Of a stretch of 64,000 nt of DNA, positions 44,740 through 54,030 are shown in pieces. The notes under the pieces were generated by a model. It was not told the origin of the DNA and did no database searches. It worked only from the letters and a program-made list of their open reading frames with translations. Each line of letters opens with the position of its first letter. Within the stretch, counting starts at the first letter, position 1. A program made the translations under genes and the position numbers. The stretch spans positions 62,001 through 126,000 of the forward strand of contig JBBRYM010000005.1 of the NCBI GenBank assembly GCA_038237625.1, written 5' to 3'. Origin of the DNA: JAWVFM01 sp038237625 (GTDB taxonomy: Bacteria; Actinomycetota; Thermoleophilia; Solirubrobacterales; 70-9).

Positions 44740-45675
44740 TCACTTAGAGCTGAGAAGTGTGCCCGTGGAGGGGAAGCCGAGGCGTGACTTCGTGGCGGCC
44801 GTCAGGTCGTAGTCACGACCCGCGACGTAGGGGCCGCGGTCGATGACCGGAACCGTGACCTGGTGGCCCCCGTAGCGGAGCGTCACCTTGGTGCCGCAGG
44901 GCAGCGTCTTGTTGGCGACGCCCAGCGTGCCCGGCTCGAGCGTGCCTCCACAGGCGGTCCGGCCGCCGTAGAAGCCAGGCCCGTACCAGGAGGCGACGGC
45001 GTGTCGGAACACCACGATCGTTCCGGCCCCATCGGCGGCGCCGGCCGCGACGCGGTCGCCCTCGGCTCTCACGTGGACGCTGTAGCGCCCCGTCGAGGGC
45101 GCATGCCACTGCTCGGCGAATCGGCCGTGGCTGTCGGTACGGGTGGTCAGCGTCTGACTGCCAATTTCCACCTTCACCTTGCGGCCTGCGGTACCGGGCA
45201 GCACGCGACCACGGATCGTCGCCGAGCCGCCGGCGATCGCGGTGCGATCGACCTTGGTGTGCAAACGCGAGAGAACGCGGACGTCCACGCCGGTGCTGCG
45301 CTTGGCCCCTTGTGCCCGGGCGCTATAGGTGCCGCTCTTGCGAGCGCGGATGGTGGTCCAGTACGCGCCGTGGTCGCCGGCGCGAAGGAAAACCTTCGGG
45401 TGGCTGTGGGCGCGACGGCGCGGCCGAAAGTAGATGACCACGCGCTTGTTGGACGCACCCCTGATGTGGCCGGACAGGCGCACCCGATGACCGAACCGCA
45501 CGTTCTCACGGCCGGCCTTCAGCGTGGCCTTCGGCTTCGGGTTGGGTTGCGCTGCCTGCGCGGGGGCTGCCCCGGAGGCGGCGATTGCTGTGATGGTTGC
45601 TGCAAGCGGCAGGGCCAGCCCGAGCGCACGGCGGCGCACGGCGCCCAGTCTCCGCCTCATGCGGAAGCGACGCAT
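44740..45675 (-). CDS. Secreted protein with C-terminal RlpA-like double-psi beta-barrel
   Basis: The 311-residue product has a basic, Ala-rich signal peptide (cleavage near AQA-AQ), two Ig-like/beta-sandwich repeats (about 45-200) and a C-terminal double-psi barrel: ASWYGPGFYGGRTACGG through IDRGPYVAGRDYDLT. Such domains bind or cleave peptidoglycan glycan strands. The start ATG 45675 has GAGGA 6 bases upstream, a clear Shine-Dalgarno site, unlike most genes here. The leader is long (about 270 bp to the next gene). Confidence 0.85.
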   Translation of the reverse strand: MRRFRMRRRLGAVRRRALGLALPLAATITAIAASGAAPAQAAQPNPKPKATLKAGRENVRFGHRVRLSGHIRGASNKRVVIYFRPRRRAHSHPKVFLRAGDHGAYWTTIRARKSGTYSARAQGAKRSTGVDVRVLSRLHTKVDRTAIAGGSATIRGRVLPGTAGRKVKVEIGSQTLTTRTDSHGRFAEQWHAPSTGRYSVHVRAEGDRVAAGAADGAGTIVVFRHAVASWYGPGFYGGRTACGGTLEPGTLGVANKTLPCGTKVTLRYGGHQVTVPVIDRGPYVAGRDYDLTAATKSRLGFPSTGTLLSSK

Positions 45676-45741
45676 TGTGATTCCTCGCTTTCGGCTCTGC
45701 CTGCAGGACGGCCGCCGCGTTGCGACAGCTCGCTTCCGGTC

Positions 45742-45825
45742 TTATGTCTGACCGGACTTGGCGGTTTCGCGAGCCAGCTTGGCCGGCGTCTCCGCCCCCC
45801 GCTCCTTCGCCTGGGTGAGCGTCAA
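45742..45825 (-). CDS. Possible 27-residue small protein upstream of the RlpA-like gene
   Basis: A minus-strand frame from TTG 45825 to TAA 45742 encodes a Lys/Glu/Ala-rich, probably helical peptide (TQAKERGAETPAKLARE). Third codon positions are almost all G or C, as in real genes here, and the frame stays protein-like for about a dozen codons upstream. There is no ATG or GTG. The same stretch could instead be a structured leader. Confidence 0.35.
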   Translation of the reverse strand: MTLTQAKERGAETPAKLARETAKSGQT

Positions 45826-45948
45826 ATCGCTCGGCGACGGATTAGGCAGGTCGTTTTGCTCGTTTCGTGGCCCGGGAGGCTAGGGGGCGAACAGGTGTTC
45901 TGTGTGTGACGCCGGTCACTCTCCTAACGATCTGGGAATATTCGTTGC

Positions 45949-47397
45949 ATGTCCCACGGCTCACGGCTATCCGGGCTCGACGCGTCTTTCCTGCATCTGG
46001 AGGACGGGCCCGCCCACATGCACGTTGCCGGCACCGCCGTCTTCGATGGCCGGGCCCCTGAGTACGAGGAGTACCGCGACCACGTGGCCTCGCGGCTGCA
46101 TCTGGTGCCGAGGTTCCGTCAAAAGCTCCGGTTCGTGCCCTATGGCCAAGGCCGGCCGGTCTGGGTCGACGACCCGCACCTCAACCTCGACTATCACCTT
46201 CGGCACACCGCCCTCCCCTCGCCAGGCTCCAAAGAGCAGCTGATGAATCTCGCCGCCCGGGTGTTCTCGCAGCGCCTGGACCGCTCGAAGCCACTCTGGG
46301 AGATGTGGCTCGTCGATGGGCTCGAGGGCGGCCGTTTCGCCGTCGTCGGCAAGAGCCACCACTGCCTGATCGACGGCGTCTCGGGGGTTGACATAACCAC
46401 CGTCATCTACGACCTGGAGCCCGACCCGCAGCCGGCTGCCCCTCCCCCAGTCTGGATCCCCAAGCCCGAGCCCTCCGACACCCAGCTCCTGGCCGATGCC
46501 CTCCTCGAGCGTGCCACCGACCCCGCGGAGATGCTTCGCGGGGCCCGGGCGTTGCTGCGCGCCCCCCGCCAGGCCCTCGGCAACGCTCGCGAAGCCGTCG
46601 AGGCAATCGGATCACTTGCGCGGACGGGCGCCGGCGCGCCCGACACGCCTCTAAACGTCCCCATCGGGCCATATCGTCGCTTTGCCACCGTCGAGGCCGA
46701 CCTCGGGGAGCTCAAAGGCATCAAGAATGCAGGCGGCGGCACCGTCAACGACGTGGTCCTCGCCGCCGTTTCCGGGGCGCTCGGGCGCTACCTGCGCGCC
46801 CGCGGCCATTCCACGCACGAGCTGGAGCTACGAGCGATGGTGCCGATCAGCGTCCGCGCGGCGGAGGAGCACGGCGCGTTGGGCAACAAGGTCTCGACGA
46901 TGATGGCGCCGCTGCCCGTGTGGTGCGAGGACGCCGCTGAACGCCTGCGGCTGGTGAGCGCTTCCATGGGCGATCTGAAGGATTCCAAGCAGGCAATCGG
47001 CGCCAACCTGCTCACCGAGCTCGCCGACTTCGCTCCGCCGACGATCATGCATCAGGCGGCCCGCCTCCAGGCCCGCCAGCGGTTCTTCAACCTCGTCATA
47101 ACGAACGTTCCGGGCCCGCAATTCCCGCTCTACCTGCTCGGGCGCAAGCTCCTTCACAACTATCCGATGGTGCCGCTCGCGCGAAACCAGGCCCTCTGCG
47201 TAGGCCTGATGAGCTACGACGGCAAGGTCGACTTCGGCCTCACCGCGGACTATGACGGGATGCCCGACCTCGACGACTTCGCGGCCGACCTCGAGGCGGC
47301 CATTCAGGAGCTGGCCGAGGCCTTCTCGACCGCCACCTCCTCGCCTCGGCGCACCGCTCGCCGCCGCTCGACCCGCGCCGCGTCGAGCAGCGCATAG
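45949..47397 (+). CDS. Wax ester synthase/diacylglycerol acyltransferase (WS/DGAT)
   Basis: The 482-residue protein carries the catalytic HHxxxDG as HHCLIDG, preceded by PLWEMWLVDG, and the late NVPGPQFPLYLLG motif of the family. It esterifies acyl-CoA with diacylglycerol or fatty alcohols to make storage neutral lipids. AATATT lies 6 bases before the ATG. The C-terminus is a Ser/Thr/Arg-rich tail. Confidence 0.93.
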   Translation: MSHGSRLSGLDASFLHLEDGPAHMHVAGTAVFDGRAPEYEEYRDHVASRLHLVPRFRQKLRFVPYGQGRPVWVDDPHLNLDYHLRHTALPSPGSKEQLMNLAARVFSQRLDRSKPLWEMWLVDGLEGGRFAVVGKSHHCLIDGVSGVDITTVIYDLEPDPQPAAPPPVWIPKPEPSDTQLLADALLERATDPAEMLRGARALLRAPRQALGNAREAVEAIGSLARTGAGAPDTPLNVPIGPYRRFATVEADLGELKGIKNAGGGTVNDVVLAAVSGALGRYLRARGHSTHELELRAMVPISVRAAEEHGALGNKVSTMMAPLPVWCEDAAERLRLVSASMGDLKDSKQAIGANLLTELADFAPPTIMHQAARLQARQRFFNLVITNVPGPQFPLYLLGRKLLHNYPMVPLARNQALCVGLMSYDGKVDFGLTADYDGMPDLDDFAADLEAAIQELAEAFSTATSSPRRTARRRSTRAASSSA

Positions 47398-47442
47398 GGC
47401 CGCGGGCACGTCCGCGCCCAGCGCCTCTCCATACTCTGTGGC

Positions 47443-49161
47443 ATGCCTAAAGCCGCCCGCCTTCGTCTTGCGCTGGCCCAGATCGACACGACCGTGGGAG
47501 ACATCGAAGGCAACGCGCGCCTGATCTCCGCGTGGATCGGCAAGGCGCGTGCCGCCGGGGCGAGTCTCGTGGTCTTCCCAGAGCTGGCGGTGACGGGTTA
47601 CCCGCCGGAGGACCTCCTGCTTCGCAGGTCCTTTCTCGAGGCTGCAGCGAGCGCTCTGGAACGGATCGCGGCCGAGTCGAGGGACATCGTCACGATCGTG
47701 GGCTTTCCCGAGCTCGACGGCGCGGTTCACAACGCGGCCGCCGTCCTCGCCGGCGGCCAGGTCGCCGCCACGTACCGCAAGGTCCTCCTGCCCAACTACG
47801 GGGTGTTCGACGAGAAGCGGTACTTCGAGCCCGGGACCGAACCGGCCTTGATCGAGTGCAACGGGGTCGCCGTGGGCCTCACGATCTGCGAAGACGTCTG
47901 GTACGGCGGGCCGCCGGCGACCGCTGAGGCCGAAGCCGGCGCATGCCTCATCGTCAACTGCTCGGCTTCTCCCTACCACCGGGGCAAGGGCCTGGCTCGC
48001 GAACGCATGGTGGCCGAGCGAAGCCGCGAGATCGGCGCCGTGTTCGCCCTATGCAACCTCGCCGGCGGCCAGGACGAGCTGGTCTTCGACGGACACAGTG
48101 TTGTGACCGATCCCGACGGCGCGACGCTCGCTCGGGGTCGCCAGTTCGAACAAGACCTGATCCTGTGCGATCTGGAGCTCGAGGCCGGAACGCTCCGCGC
48201 CGGCGCCGCGCTTAAGCTCGGCCAGTTTGAGGTTCCGAGCCCAGAGGAGCGAAACGCGAAGCAGAGCCTCGCGCCTGTGCTCGAGCCGCTCGCCGAGGTC
48301 TACGCCGCCCTGGAGCTCGGGTTGCGCGACTACGTCGACAAGAACGGCTTCGAGCGCGTCCTCGTCGCAGTCTCAGGCGGCATCGACTCGGCGCTCGTCG
48401 CCCTGCTTGCCGCCGACGCGCTTGGACCCGAGCGGCTGGTTTGCGTGGTCATGCCTTCGCCCCATTCCAGTGACGAGACGCAGGCGGACGCCAGGGCAAT
48501 CGCCGGGAACCTCGGGGCTGAGCTCATCGAGATCCCGATCCAGGAGGCGATGGCGACCTACGCGTCGATGTTGCCCGCCGTTGCGGGAGGGGATCTTGAG
48601 ACCGGGACCGGCGGCCCCGCACGCGGGCCGGATCTGGCCGACGAGAACCTTCAGGCCCGGATTCGAGGCAATCTGATGATGGCGCTCTCCAACCGTGCGG
48701 GGTGGCTGGTTCTGACGACTGGAAACAAGAGCGAGATGTCGGTCGGCTACGCCACGCTTTACGGCGACATGGCGGGGGGGTTCGCGGTCATCAAGGACGT
48801 GCCCAAGACACTTGTCTACGAGCTCGTCCGCTACCGCAACGAGCGCGAAGGTGCCGAGCCGGTTCCCGCGGCCGTGATCGAGCGCCCACCATCGGCTGAG
48901 CTGCGCCCAGACCAGCTGGATTCCGACTCCCTGCCTCCCTACGAAGTCCTCGATCGCATCCTGCAGGGCTACGTCGAGGAGGACCTGGGACGCGAGGAGC
49001 TTCTCGCCGGCGGAATGCCCGCCGAGGTCGTCGACGAGGTCCTCACGATGGTCGATCGCTCCGAGTACAAGCGCCGCCAGGCCCCCCCCGGCATCAAGAT
49101 CACGCCCAAGGCCTTCGGCCGCGACCGCCGCCTCCCGATAACGAACCGCTACGCGGAATGA
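47443..49161 (+). CDS. nadE: Glutamine-dependent NAD+ synthetase
   Basis: NadE amidates nicotinic acid adenine dinucleotide. The N-terminal nitrilase domain has Glu in FPELAVTGYPPED, Lys in YRKVLLPNYG and Cys in LTICEDVWYGG. The C-terminal synthetase domain has the SGGIDSAL P-loop and TTGNKSEMSVGYATLYGD. The 572 residues match the shorter fused form of the enzyme. TACTCT lies 5 bases before the ATG. Confidence 0.96.
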   Translation: MPKAARLRLALAQIDTTVGDIEGNARLISAWIGKARAAGASLVVFPELAVTGYPPEDLLLRRSFLEAAASALERIAAESRDIVTIVGFPELDGAVHNAAAVLAGGQVAATYRKVLLPNYGVFDEKRYFEPGTEPALIECNGVAVGLTICEDVWYGGPPATAEAEAGACLIVNCSASPYHRGKGLARERMVAERSREIGAVFALCNLAGGQDELVFDGHSVVTDPDGATLARGRQFEQDLILCDLELEAGTLRAGAALKLGQFEVPSPEERNAKQSLAPVLEPLAEVYAALELGLRDYVDKNGFERVLVAVSGGIDSALVALLAADALGPERLVCVVMPSPHSSDETQADARAIAGNLGAELIEIPIQEAMATYASMLPAVAGGDLETGTGGPARGPDLADENLQARIRGNLMMALSNRAGWLVLTTGNKSEMSVGYATLYGDMAGGFAVIKDVPKTLVYELVRYRNEREGAEPVPAAVIERPPSAELRPDQLDSDSLPPYEVLDRILQGYVEEDLGREELLAGGMPAEVVDEVLTMVDRSEYKRRQAPPGIKITPKAFGRDRRLPITNRYAE

Positions 49162-49290
49162 CTCCGCCGGCTCCAGGGTGTTCTTCGGCGTGGGCCCTAG
49201 CCCGCCGGCCCCGGACGCCGAAGCACAAAAAGATGTCCGCGGCGTAGCCGCGGACAGAGATTCTTGGCGAGAGCGGAGGAGCCGGCGGAG
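49162..49290. repeat. 13-bp inverted repeat bounding an intergenic hairpin block
   Basis: CTCCGCCGGCTCC (49162-49174) is exactly complementary to GGAGCCGGCGGAG (49278-49290). The arms start right after the nadE stop and end right before the stop of the convergent gene. Inside, CTTCGGCGT (49183-49191) pairs with ACGCCGAAG (49215-49223). Confidence 0.7.
49235..49255 (-). terminator. Intrinsic terminator of the MMPL-thioesterase gene
   Basis: GTCCGCGGC and GCCGCGGAC form a 9-bp stem with a 3-base loop. On the minus strand it is followed by ATCTTTTTGTG. Confidence 0.75.
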
Positions 49291-51288
49291 TTATTTTGGC
49301 CGGACGGCGATCGTCATCCGCACGAGGGCGCAGAGGCGGCCCTCGTCGTCGGTCATCTCCACGTCCCAGACCCAGGTCGTGCGGCCGCGATGGCGGGCGC
49401 GAGCTATGGCGTGGACGGAGCCGCTCGAGATCGGCCGCAAAAACGAGGCGTCGCTGGCCTGTCCCATTGCGACCATCCCCTCATCGCGCACGGCAAGCGT
49501 GGTCGCATAGGAGGCAACCGTCTCGGCAAGGGCGCTCAGCGCCCCGCCGTGCACGACACCGAACGGCTGGAGGACCTTGGCGCTCACGGGCATGCTGGCG
49601 CGCGCCACCTCGGCGCCGAGCTCGCCGAGTTGTATTCCGAGGAGGGTTGGGAGGTTCGAGAGGCCCTGCGGGGCGGTAGCGTCGTCGCTCACCGGGCGAG
49701 AGTACCCGTCGCCCCACCGCGCGAGAAAAGCCAAGAAGGGCAGCCGCCAGAGGATGAGGTCGAGCACGACGCCCGCGGCCAGCGCAACGCCGGTTTCGCG
49801 CGCGATGCCAAGGCCGGCGCCCGCGAGAGCTCCGAAGCTCGCAGCCACTACGAGGCTCGCGACAGCCGCGCCGGGCAGGGTGCGTCTCACGGCGAGCTCC
49901 GCCGCGCCCACGGCGCCGACGCTCTTTGCCTCGCGATGTGTGACCACGCCCGCCATCACGGTTCGTCCCGCGGCGATCGTGACGACGGCGACTGCCGTGA
50001 CCGCCACGGCGCCGCCGTAAACCGCCCCGTGAGCGCCGGTCAGCGCATCGTCCAGGTGCCCGTCCTGCGCGCTCCACACCAGCAATCCGATGGCCGCCGC
50101 GGCGGGAGCCGGCACGTGCGCCGCCGTGGCGGCGATCCGCAGGCGTGCGAAGCCACCCCGCCCGACCGCCAGCGCCGCAGCGGTTCCGAGGCCCGCCAAA
50201 ATCGCCGCCATTCCGAGGCCGTGGCGTATGCCATCGCCTCCGCCTCCGGCAAGCGCATCGAACACCGCACGGCGCCCAGGCCAGGCCAAAGCCGCCGTGG
50301 CCGCAAGCGAAAGCCCGAGCGCCGCGGCAAGTCGCCGCCCGTCCCTCGCGATCCACCGCGGCGACTCGCGAGCGAGACGGGAGAGCCGTCCCTCGGGAGC
50401 CGTGGCACCGGGCCGGGTTCCTGCCAGCGTCACGCCCCCGAAGACGCATACCGCCAGGAAGCTGCCGAGCGCTGCGACCGCGCTCGCAAGTGCCACCGAA
50501 CCGGCGCCGTGGAAGCCGGTGGCAAGCAGGGCCAAAGGCATGAGCCCCCGCACGGCGGTCGCGGCGGCCGCGGGCCGAATCCACGCGAGCAGAGCTCGCG
50601 CCGGCGCTCCGGGAGGCGCAACATCCGCCTCCTCGCGAACAACCCCGACGAAAAGCGAGGAGAGCTCGATTGCCTGCGCGAGCCCGATGGCGGCCGCAGG
50701 GGCCACGGCGAAGAGATAGCCGTTGCTTGCGCGGATCGCGATGAGGCTCGCTGCGACGGCGACGGTCCCGCTCAGGGCCGCCAGGATGGCTCCCCGCCAG
50801 CCCATGAACCCGAGCAGGGCGACAAGGACCAACGGCGCCATCAACAACTCCAGGCGGCCGAGGTCGCCCTCAACGGACGCCTGTGCCGACGCAAGGTCCA
50901 GAGCAGCGGCGTCGTAGCGAAGACCGAGTGGGCCCGGATCGATCTCCGCTCCCAGCCGGTCGATCTCGCCGTTCGCATCGCGGACGTCGTGACTGCGCAG
51001 CACCACGGTTATCAGCGTTTGCCGCCCGGCCCCGGGCGAAGCCGTGACGCTTGCCACGCCGGGATCGCCGCGCAAGGCCGAGGAGATCGTCCGCACGGCT
51101 ACCCCCGCGACTCGAGGCGAGATCTCGGGCGGTGCAGACGCGTTGATCTCCACCGAGGGCGGGCCGTTGGGGAGCGGCGCCGGGGAGACCGCACCGGAGG
51201 TGCCCGCGGCAATCACGACGAGGACCGCAGCAAGAGCGACAGCCACGGCCGGCACCAACAGCCGTCTTGGCTTCAGGCGCTCGATCAC
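49291..51288 (-). CDS. MMPL-like permease fused in frame to a PaaI-type hotdog thioesterase
   Basis: The 665-residue frame starts with a signal/anchor helix, an outer domain of about 130 residues and a series of Ala-rich membrane helices like one half of an RND/MMPL transporter. From about residue 533 it continues without a stop into a 4HBT thioesterase with FGVVHGGALSALAETVAS (HGG plus Glu) and ASFLRPISSG. GTG 51288 has TACCCT 8 bases upstream. The thioesterase could also be made alone from GTG 49692 (133 residues), which has its own TACTCT box 6 bases upstream. A true fusion or a lost stop codon are both possible. Confidence 0.7.
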   Translation of the reverse strand: MIERLKPRRLLVPAVAVALAAVLVVIAAGTSGAVSPAPLPNGPPSVEINASAPPEISPRVAGVAVRTISSALRGDPGVASVTASPGAGRQTLITVVLRSHDVRDANGEIDRLGAEIDPGPLGLRYDAAALDLASAQASVEGDLGRLELLMAPLVLVALLGFMGWRGAILAALSGTVAVAASLIAIRASNGYLFAVAPAAAIGLAQAIELSSLFVGVVREEADVAPPGAPARALLAWIRPAAAATAVRGLMPLALLATGFHGAGSVALASAVAALGSFLAVCVFGGVTLAGTRPGATAPEGRLSRLARESPRWIARDGRRLAAALGLSLAATAALAWPGRRAVFDALAGGGGDGIRHGLGMAAILAGLGTAAALAVGRGGFARLRIAATAAHVPAPAAAAIGLLVWSAQDGHLDDALTGAHGAVYGGAVAVTAVAVVTIAAGRTVMAGVVTHREAKSVGAVGAAELAVRRTLPGAAVASLVVAASFGALAGAGLGIARETGVALAAGVVLDLILWRLPFLAFLARWGDGYSRPVSDDATAPQGLSNLPTLLGIQLGELGAEVARASMPVSAKVLQPFGVVHGGALSALAETVASYATTLAVRDEGMVAMGQASDASFLRPISSGSVHAIARARHRGRTTWVWDVEMTDDEGRLCALVRMTIAVRPK
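49699..49704 (-). promoter_or_regulatory. Internal -10 element for the thioesterase part
   Basis: TACTCT (minus strand) lies 6 bases before GTG 49692 inside the fused frame, suggesting a separate leaderless message for the thioesterase. Confidence 0.4.
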
Positions 51289-51372
51289 CGCCGTCGAGGG
51301 TACTTTGGAGCTTGGGTTAAGACTTGAGTCGCCCGGCGCTTGCAGGGGCCCCGCCGTTTACGCTTCCCAGCC

Positions 51373-52401
51373 GTGGCGCTCTCGGCAGACCAGCGGGCCA
51401 TGCTCGAGCTGCTGCTCGGGCGCGGTCAAAGCTATGAGGACATCGCCCGCGTGCTCGGTACCTCGGCGGACGAGGTTCGCTCCAAGGCTCGCTGGGCCCT
51501 GGCGGAGATCGGCAACGGCGACCCCGATCGAAACGTGGCGCTCAGCGACTACCTACTGGGCCAGGCTGATCCGATCGGCCGAGCCGATGCGGTTCGCCAC
51601 CTGCGCGACGACTCGGGCGATCGGGCTCTCGCGGAGCGCCTCCTCACGGAGCTGCACGCGATTGCGCCCGATGCCGAGCTTCCGAGACTTCCCGGAGAAT
51701 CGCGTACCGCTCCCCACCTGCGCTCTTCGCGACCTGCCGCCGGAAAGGCGGCGACCACAGCCGCCGGCCCCCCTCGCGATCCCGTTCGCACACGGATGCT
51801 CGTTGGGCTCGGAAGCGCCGCGGTCGTGTTGTTGATCGTGGTGCTGGCGATCGCGGGGGTGTTCAGCGGTGGCGACTCGACCTCGACCGCCTCGTCCACT
51901 ACCACGTCTGCGGGAACCACGACGACGACCCCCTCGGCGGCAGCGAACGCGCCGAAAAACGCGGTGCCGATCGACCTCAAGGCCGTGGGCGGCGGCCCGG
52001 GATCCGGGGTGGCGACCGTCGGTGCCGCAGCGAACGACCAGCCATTCCTCGATGTCCAGATCAGCAACCTCCCGCCACCCCAGAACGGCAACGTGTACGC
52101 GGCGTGGTTCGTGCTCGACACAGGCAAGCGCGAGGCCTATCCCCTGTCGCCCCTCCTCAACTACACCCAGCCGTACCACAACGTCTACACGATCCCCTCG
52201 GTCGCGGTCCCATTGATCGCGGGCATCCAGGCGATCGACATCACCACCGCCTCGGCCCAGGTGCTTCACGACAAGATCTCGAAGCTCGCGAAGGCGCAGA
52301 AGAACCCGAAGCTCGTCGTTCCCGAGATCGGCCAGACCGTTCTGCGGGGCGTGGTGCCGCGGGGCAAGGCGCCCGCTGGCTCATCCGGCTCAGGCGGCTG
52401 A
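51373..52401 (+). CDS. HTH (sigma region 4-like) - TM - RskA-like regulator
   Basis: The 342-residue protein joins an N-terminal HTH resembling sigma region 4 (QSYEDIARVLGTSADEVRSK), a spacer, one membrane helix (about 145-167), a Ser/Thr-rich linker and an outer domain resembling the RskA anti-sigma C-terminus (GNVYAAWFVLDTGKREAYPL). It may sense an envelope signal and release a DNA- or polymerase-binding part, as anti-sigma factors do. GTG 51373 has TACGCT 8 bases upstream. It is divergent from the MMPL gene and overlaps the AGPS-like gene tail by 12 bases. Confidence 0.75.
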   Translation: MALSADQRAMLELLLGRGQSYEDIARVLGTSADEVRSKARWALAEIGNGDPDRNVALSDYLLGQADPIGRADAVRHLRDDSGDRALAERLLTELHAIAPDAELPRLPGESRTAPHLRSSRPAAGKAATTAAGPPRDPVRTRMLVGLGSAAVVLLIVVLAIAGVFSGGDSTSTASSTTTSAGTTTTTPSAAANAPKNAVPIDLKAVGGGPGSGVATVGAAANDQPFLDVQISNLPPPQNGNVYAAWFVLDTGKREAYPLSPLLNYTQPYHNVYTIPSVAVPLIAGIQAIDITTASAQVLHDKISKLAKAQKNPKLVVPEIGQTVLRGVVPRGKAPAGSSGSGG

Positions 52402-54030
52402 GAGCCGAGCGCCGCTGGAAATCAGCTTGCCGGGGTTCATGATCCCGGCCGGGTCCAGCCGTTCCTTGAGCGCTCGCAGGGCCTCAATACCGGTCTCCCC
52501 CACTTCGTCGCGCATATAAGGCATGTGGTCGACCCCCACCCCATGATGATGGGTGATCGTTCCGCCGGCCGCGACGATCGCCGCACATGCGGCGGTTTTG
52601 GCGCTCCGCCATTGCTCGATCTCCCGTCCCGGCCGTGCCGGAGCTATGAACGTGAAATAAAGCGAGGCACCGTCGGGATAGACGTGCGAGACGTGACAGT
52701 TGACGATCGAAGAGGCGCCTCCTGAACTCAGGGATTTCCGCAGGGCATCACGGACGCCGGCGTAGAGCTCGGTGAGCCGCGAATACTCGTGCGAGGTCTC
52801 GAGCGTCTCTACGAGATAGCCGCGGTCCATGAGCTCGTCACGCAGGTACGGGCCCTCGTAGCGAGCGTGAAGCCATGCCCTGCCGGGGCGCTGGCCGAGC
52901 GCAATCGCCCCCGCGCTTCGAAGCGTGCTGGTCGAGACTGCGCGCCGGCGCTCCAGCGACTCGCGCTCGCCCTCCCATCCGGCGATGACCAGGCACCCGC
53001 CCGCGCGCCGGCGGATGCGAAGATAGACATCGAGTGCCGCCCGGGTGGTCCCGCCTGTGCCCGACAGTGCCATGGAGGTCCGGGTTTCCTCCTCGTCGGA
53101 GAGCCGCAGGACGTCGGGCAGCGTGCCGGCCTGGGCGAGCTCGCGAAACGCCGCCACGCCGGCTTGGAAGTCCGCGACGAAGAATCCCTCGTAGTGGCGA
53201 GCCTGGGGAGCGGGGCGCACACGCGCCGTGACCTGCGTGATCACGCCCAGCGTTCCCTCCGAGCCCAGGGCGAGGTCGCGAAGGGCCGGGCCGGCCGCGG
53301 TGTGCGGCGTCGCGAGCGTCGACAGCTCGCCGACGGGAGTGATCATTTGGAGGCTCGTAACGAGCTCGTCGAAGCGCCCGTAGCCGCTCGAAGCCTGCCC
53401 CGCCGAGCGCGTCGCGGCGTAGCCGCCGATCGTCGCCTGCTCGTAGGATTGTGGAAAATGCCCGAGCGTCAGGCCCTGGGCGCGAAGGGCGGCCTCGGCC
53501 TCGGGTCCGCGAAGGCCTGCTCCGAGGGTTGCGGTCATGGACTCGCGATCTACGTCGACCGTCCGCAGCCGGCGTAGGTCGAGCGAGAGGACCGCATGGT
53601 GGGGCCCGGCGATTGGGGTCACGCCGCCGACCACGCTCGTGCCGCCGCCGAACGGGACGACGGCGACGCCATCGCGCCCGCAGGCGCCAAGGTAGGCGAC
53701 GATCTCGGCCGCGTCCGCCGGGAGCGCAATCGCGTCGGGAGCCTGTGGCAGCCGTCCCGATCGGAGGTTCACGAGGTCCACGTAGCCGCGACCTGCCGCC
53801 CGGCGCACGCGCTGGTCGTGCGCGACCAGAAGTCCGACCTCTCCAGCGATGGCTCGCAGCGAATCCGGAAGGTCGCGGGCCTCGGGCATCGCCACCTCGT
53901 CCAACTCCACGCGGGGACTGGGCTCGGCTGGCCCGACCATCTCCCGCAGCATCGACACTGCGCGGTCGGACAACTCGAGCCGTCGGCCCTCCTCTCCCCA
54001 TCCCCACCACTTCGTAACGGCCTCGTTCAT
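52390..54030 (-). CDS. FAD-binding oxidase similar to alkylglycerone-phosphate synthase
   Basis: The 546-residue protein starts with KWWGWGEEGRR, a signature of alkyl-DHAP synthase (AGPS). The FAD PCMH domain shows VPFGGGTSVVGG and ATIGGYAATRSAGQAS, and the C-terminus has the THHHGVGVDH motif. AGPS makes the ether bond of alkyl glycerolipids; other bacterial members are lactate-type oxidases, so the exact reaction is not certain. ATG 54030 follows the SRPBCC stop directly. Confidence 0.82.
   Translation of the reverse strand: MNEAVTKWWGWGEEGRRLELSDRAVSMLREMVGPAEPSPRVELDEVAMPEARDLPDSLRAIAGEVGLLVAHDQRVRRAAGRGYVDLVNLRSGRLPQAPDAIALPADAAEIVAYLGACGRDGVAVVPFGGGTSVVGGVTPIAGPHHAVLSLDLRRLRTVDVDRESMTATLGAGLRGPEAEAALRAQGLTLGHFPQSYEQATIGGYAATRSAGQASSGYGRFDELVTSLQMITPVGELSTLATPHTAAGPALRDLALGSEGTLGVITQVTARVRPAPQARHYEGFFVADFQAGVAAFRELAQAGTLPDVLRLSDEEETRTSMALSGTGGTTRAALDVYLRIRRRAGGCLVIAGWEGERESLERRRAVSTSTLRSAGAIALGQRPGRAWLHARYEGPYLRDELMDRGYLVETLETSHEYSRLTELYAGVRDALRKSLSSGGASSIVNCHVSHVYPDGASLYFTFIAPARPGREIEQWRSAKTAACAAIVAAGGTITHHHGVGVDHMPYMRDEVGETGIEALRALKERLDPAGIMNPGKLISSGARLSAA

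Noticed and set aside
45676..45948. c-di-AMP (ydaO) riboswitch as a firm annotation
   Set aside because: Only loose word matches were seen, the spacing differs from the consensus, and part of the region looks protein coding. Kept only as a finding to test.
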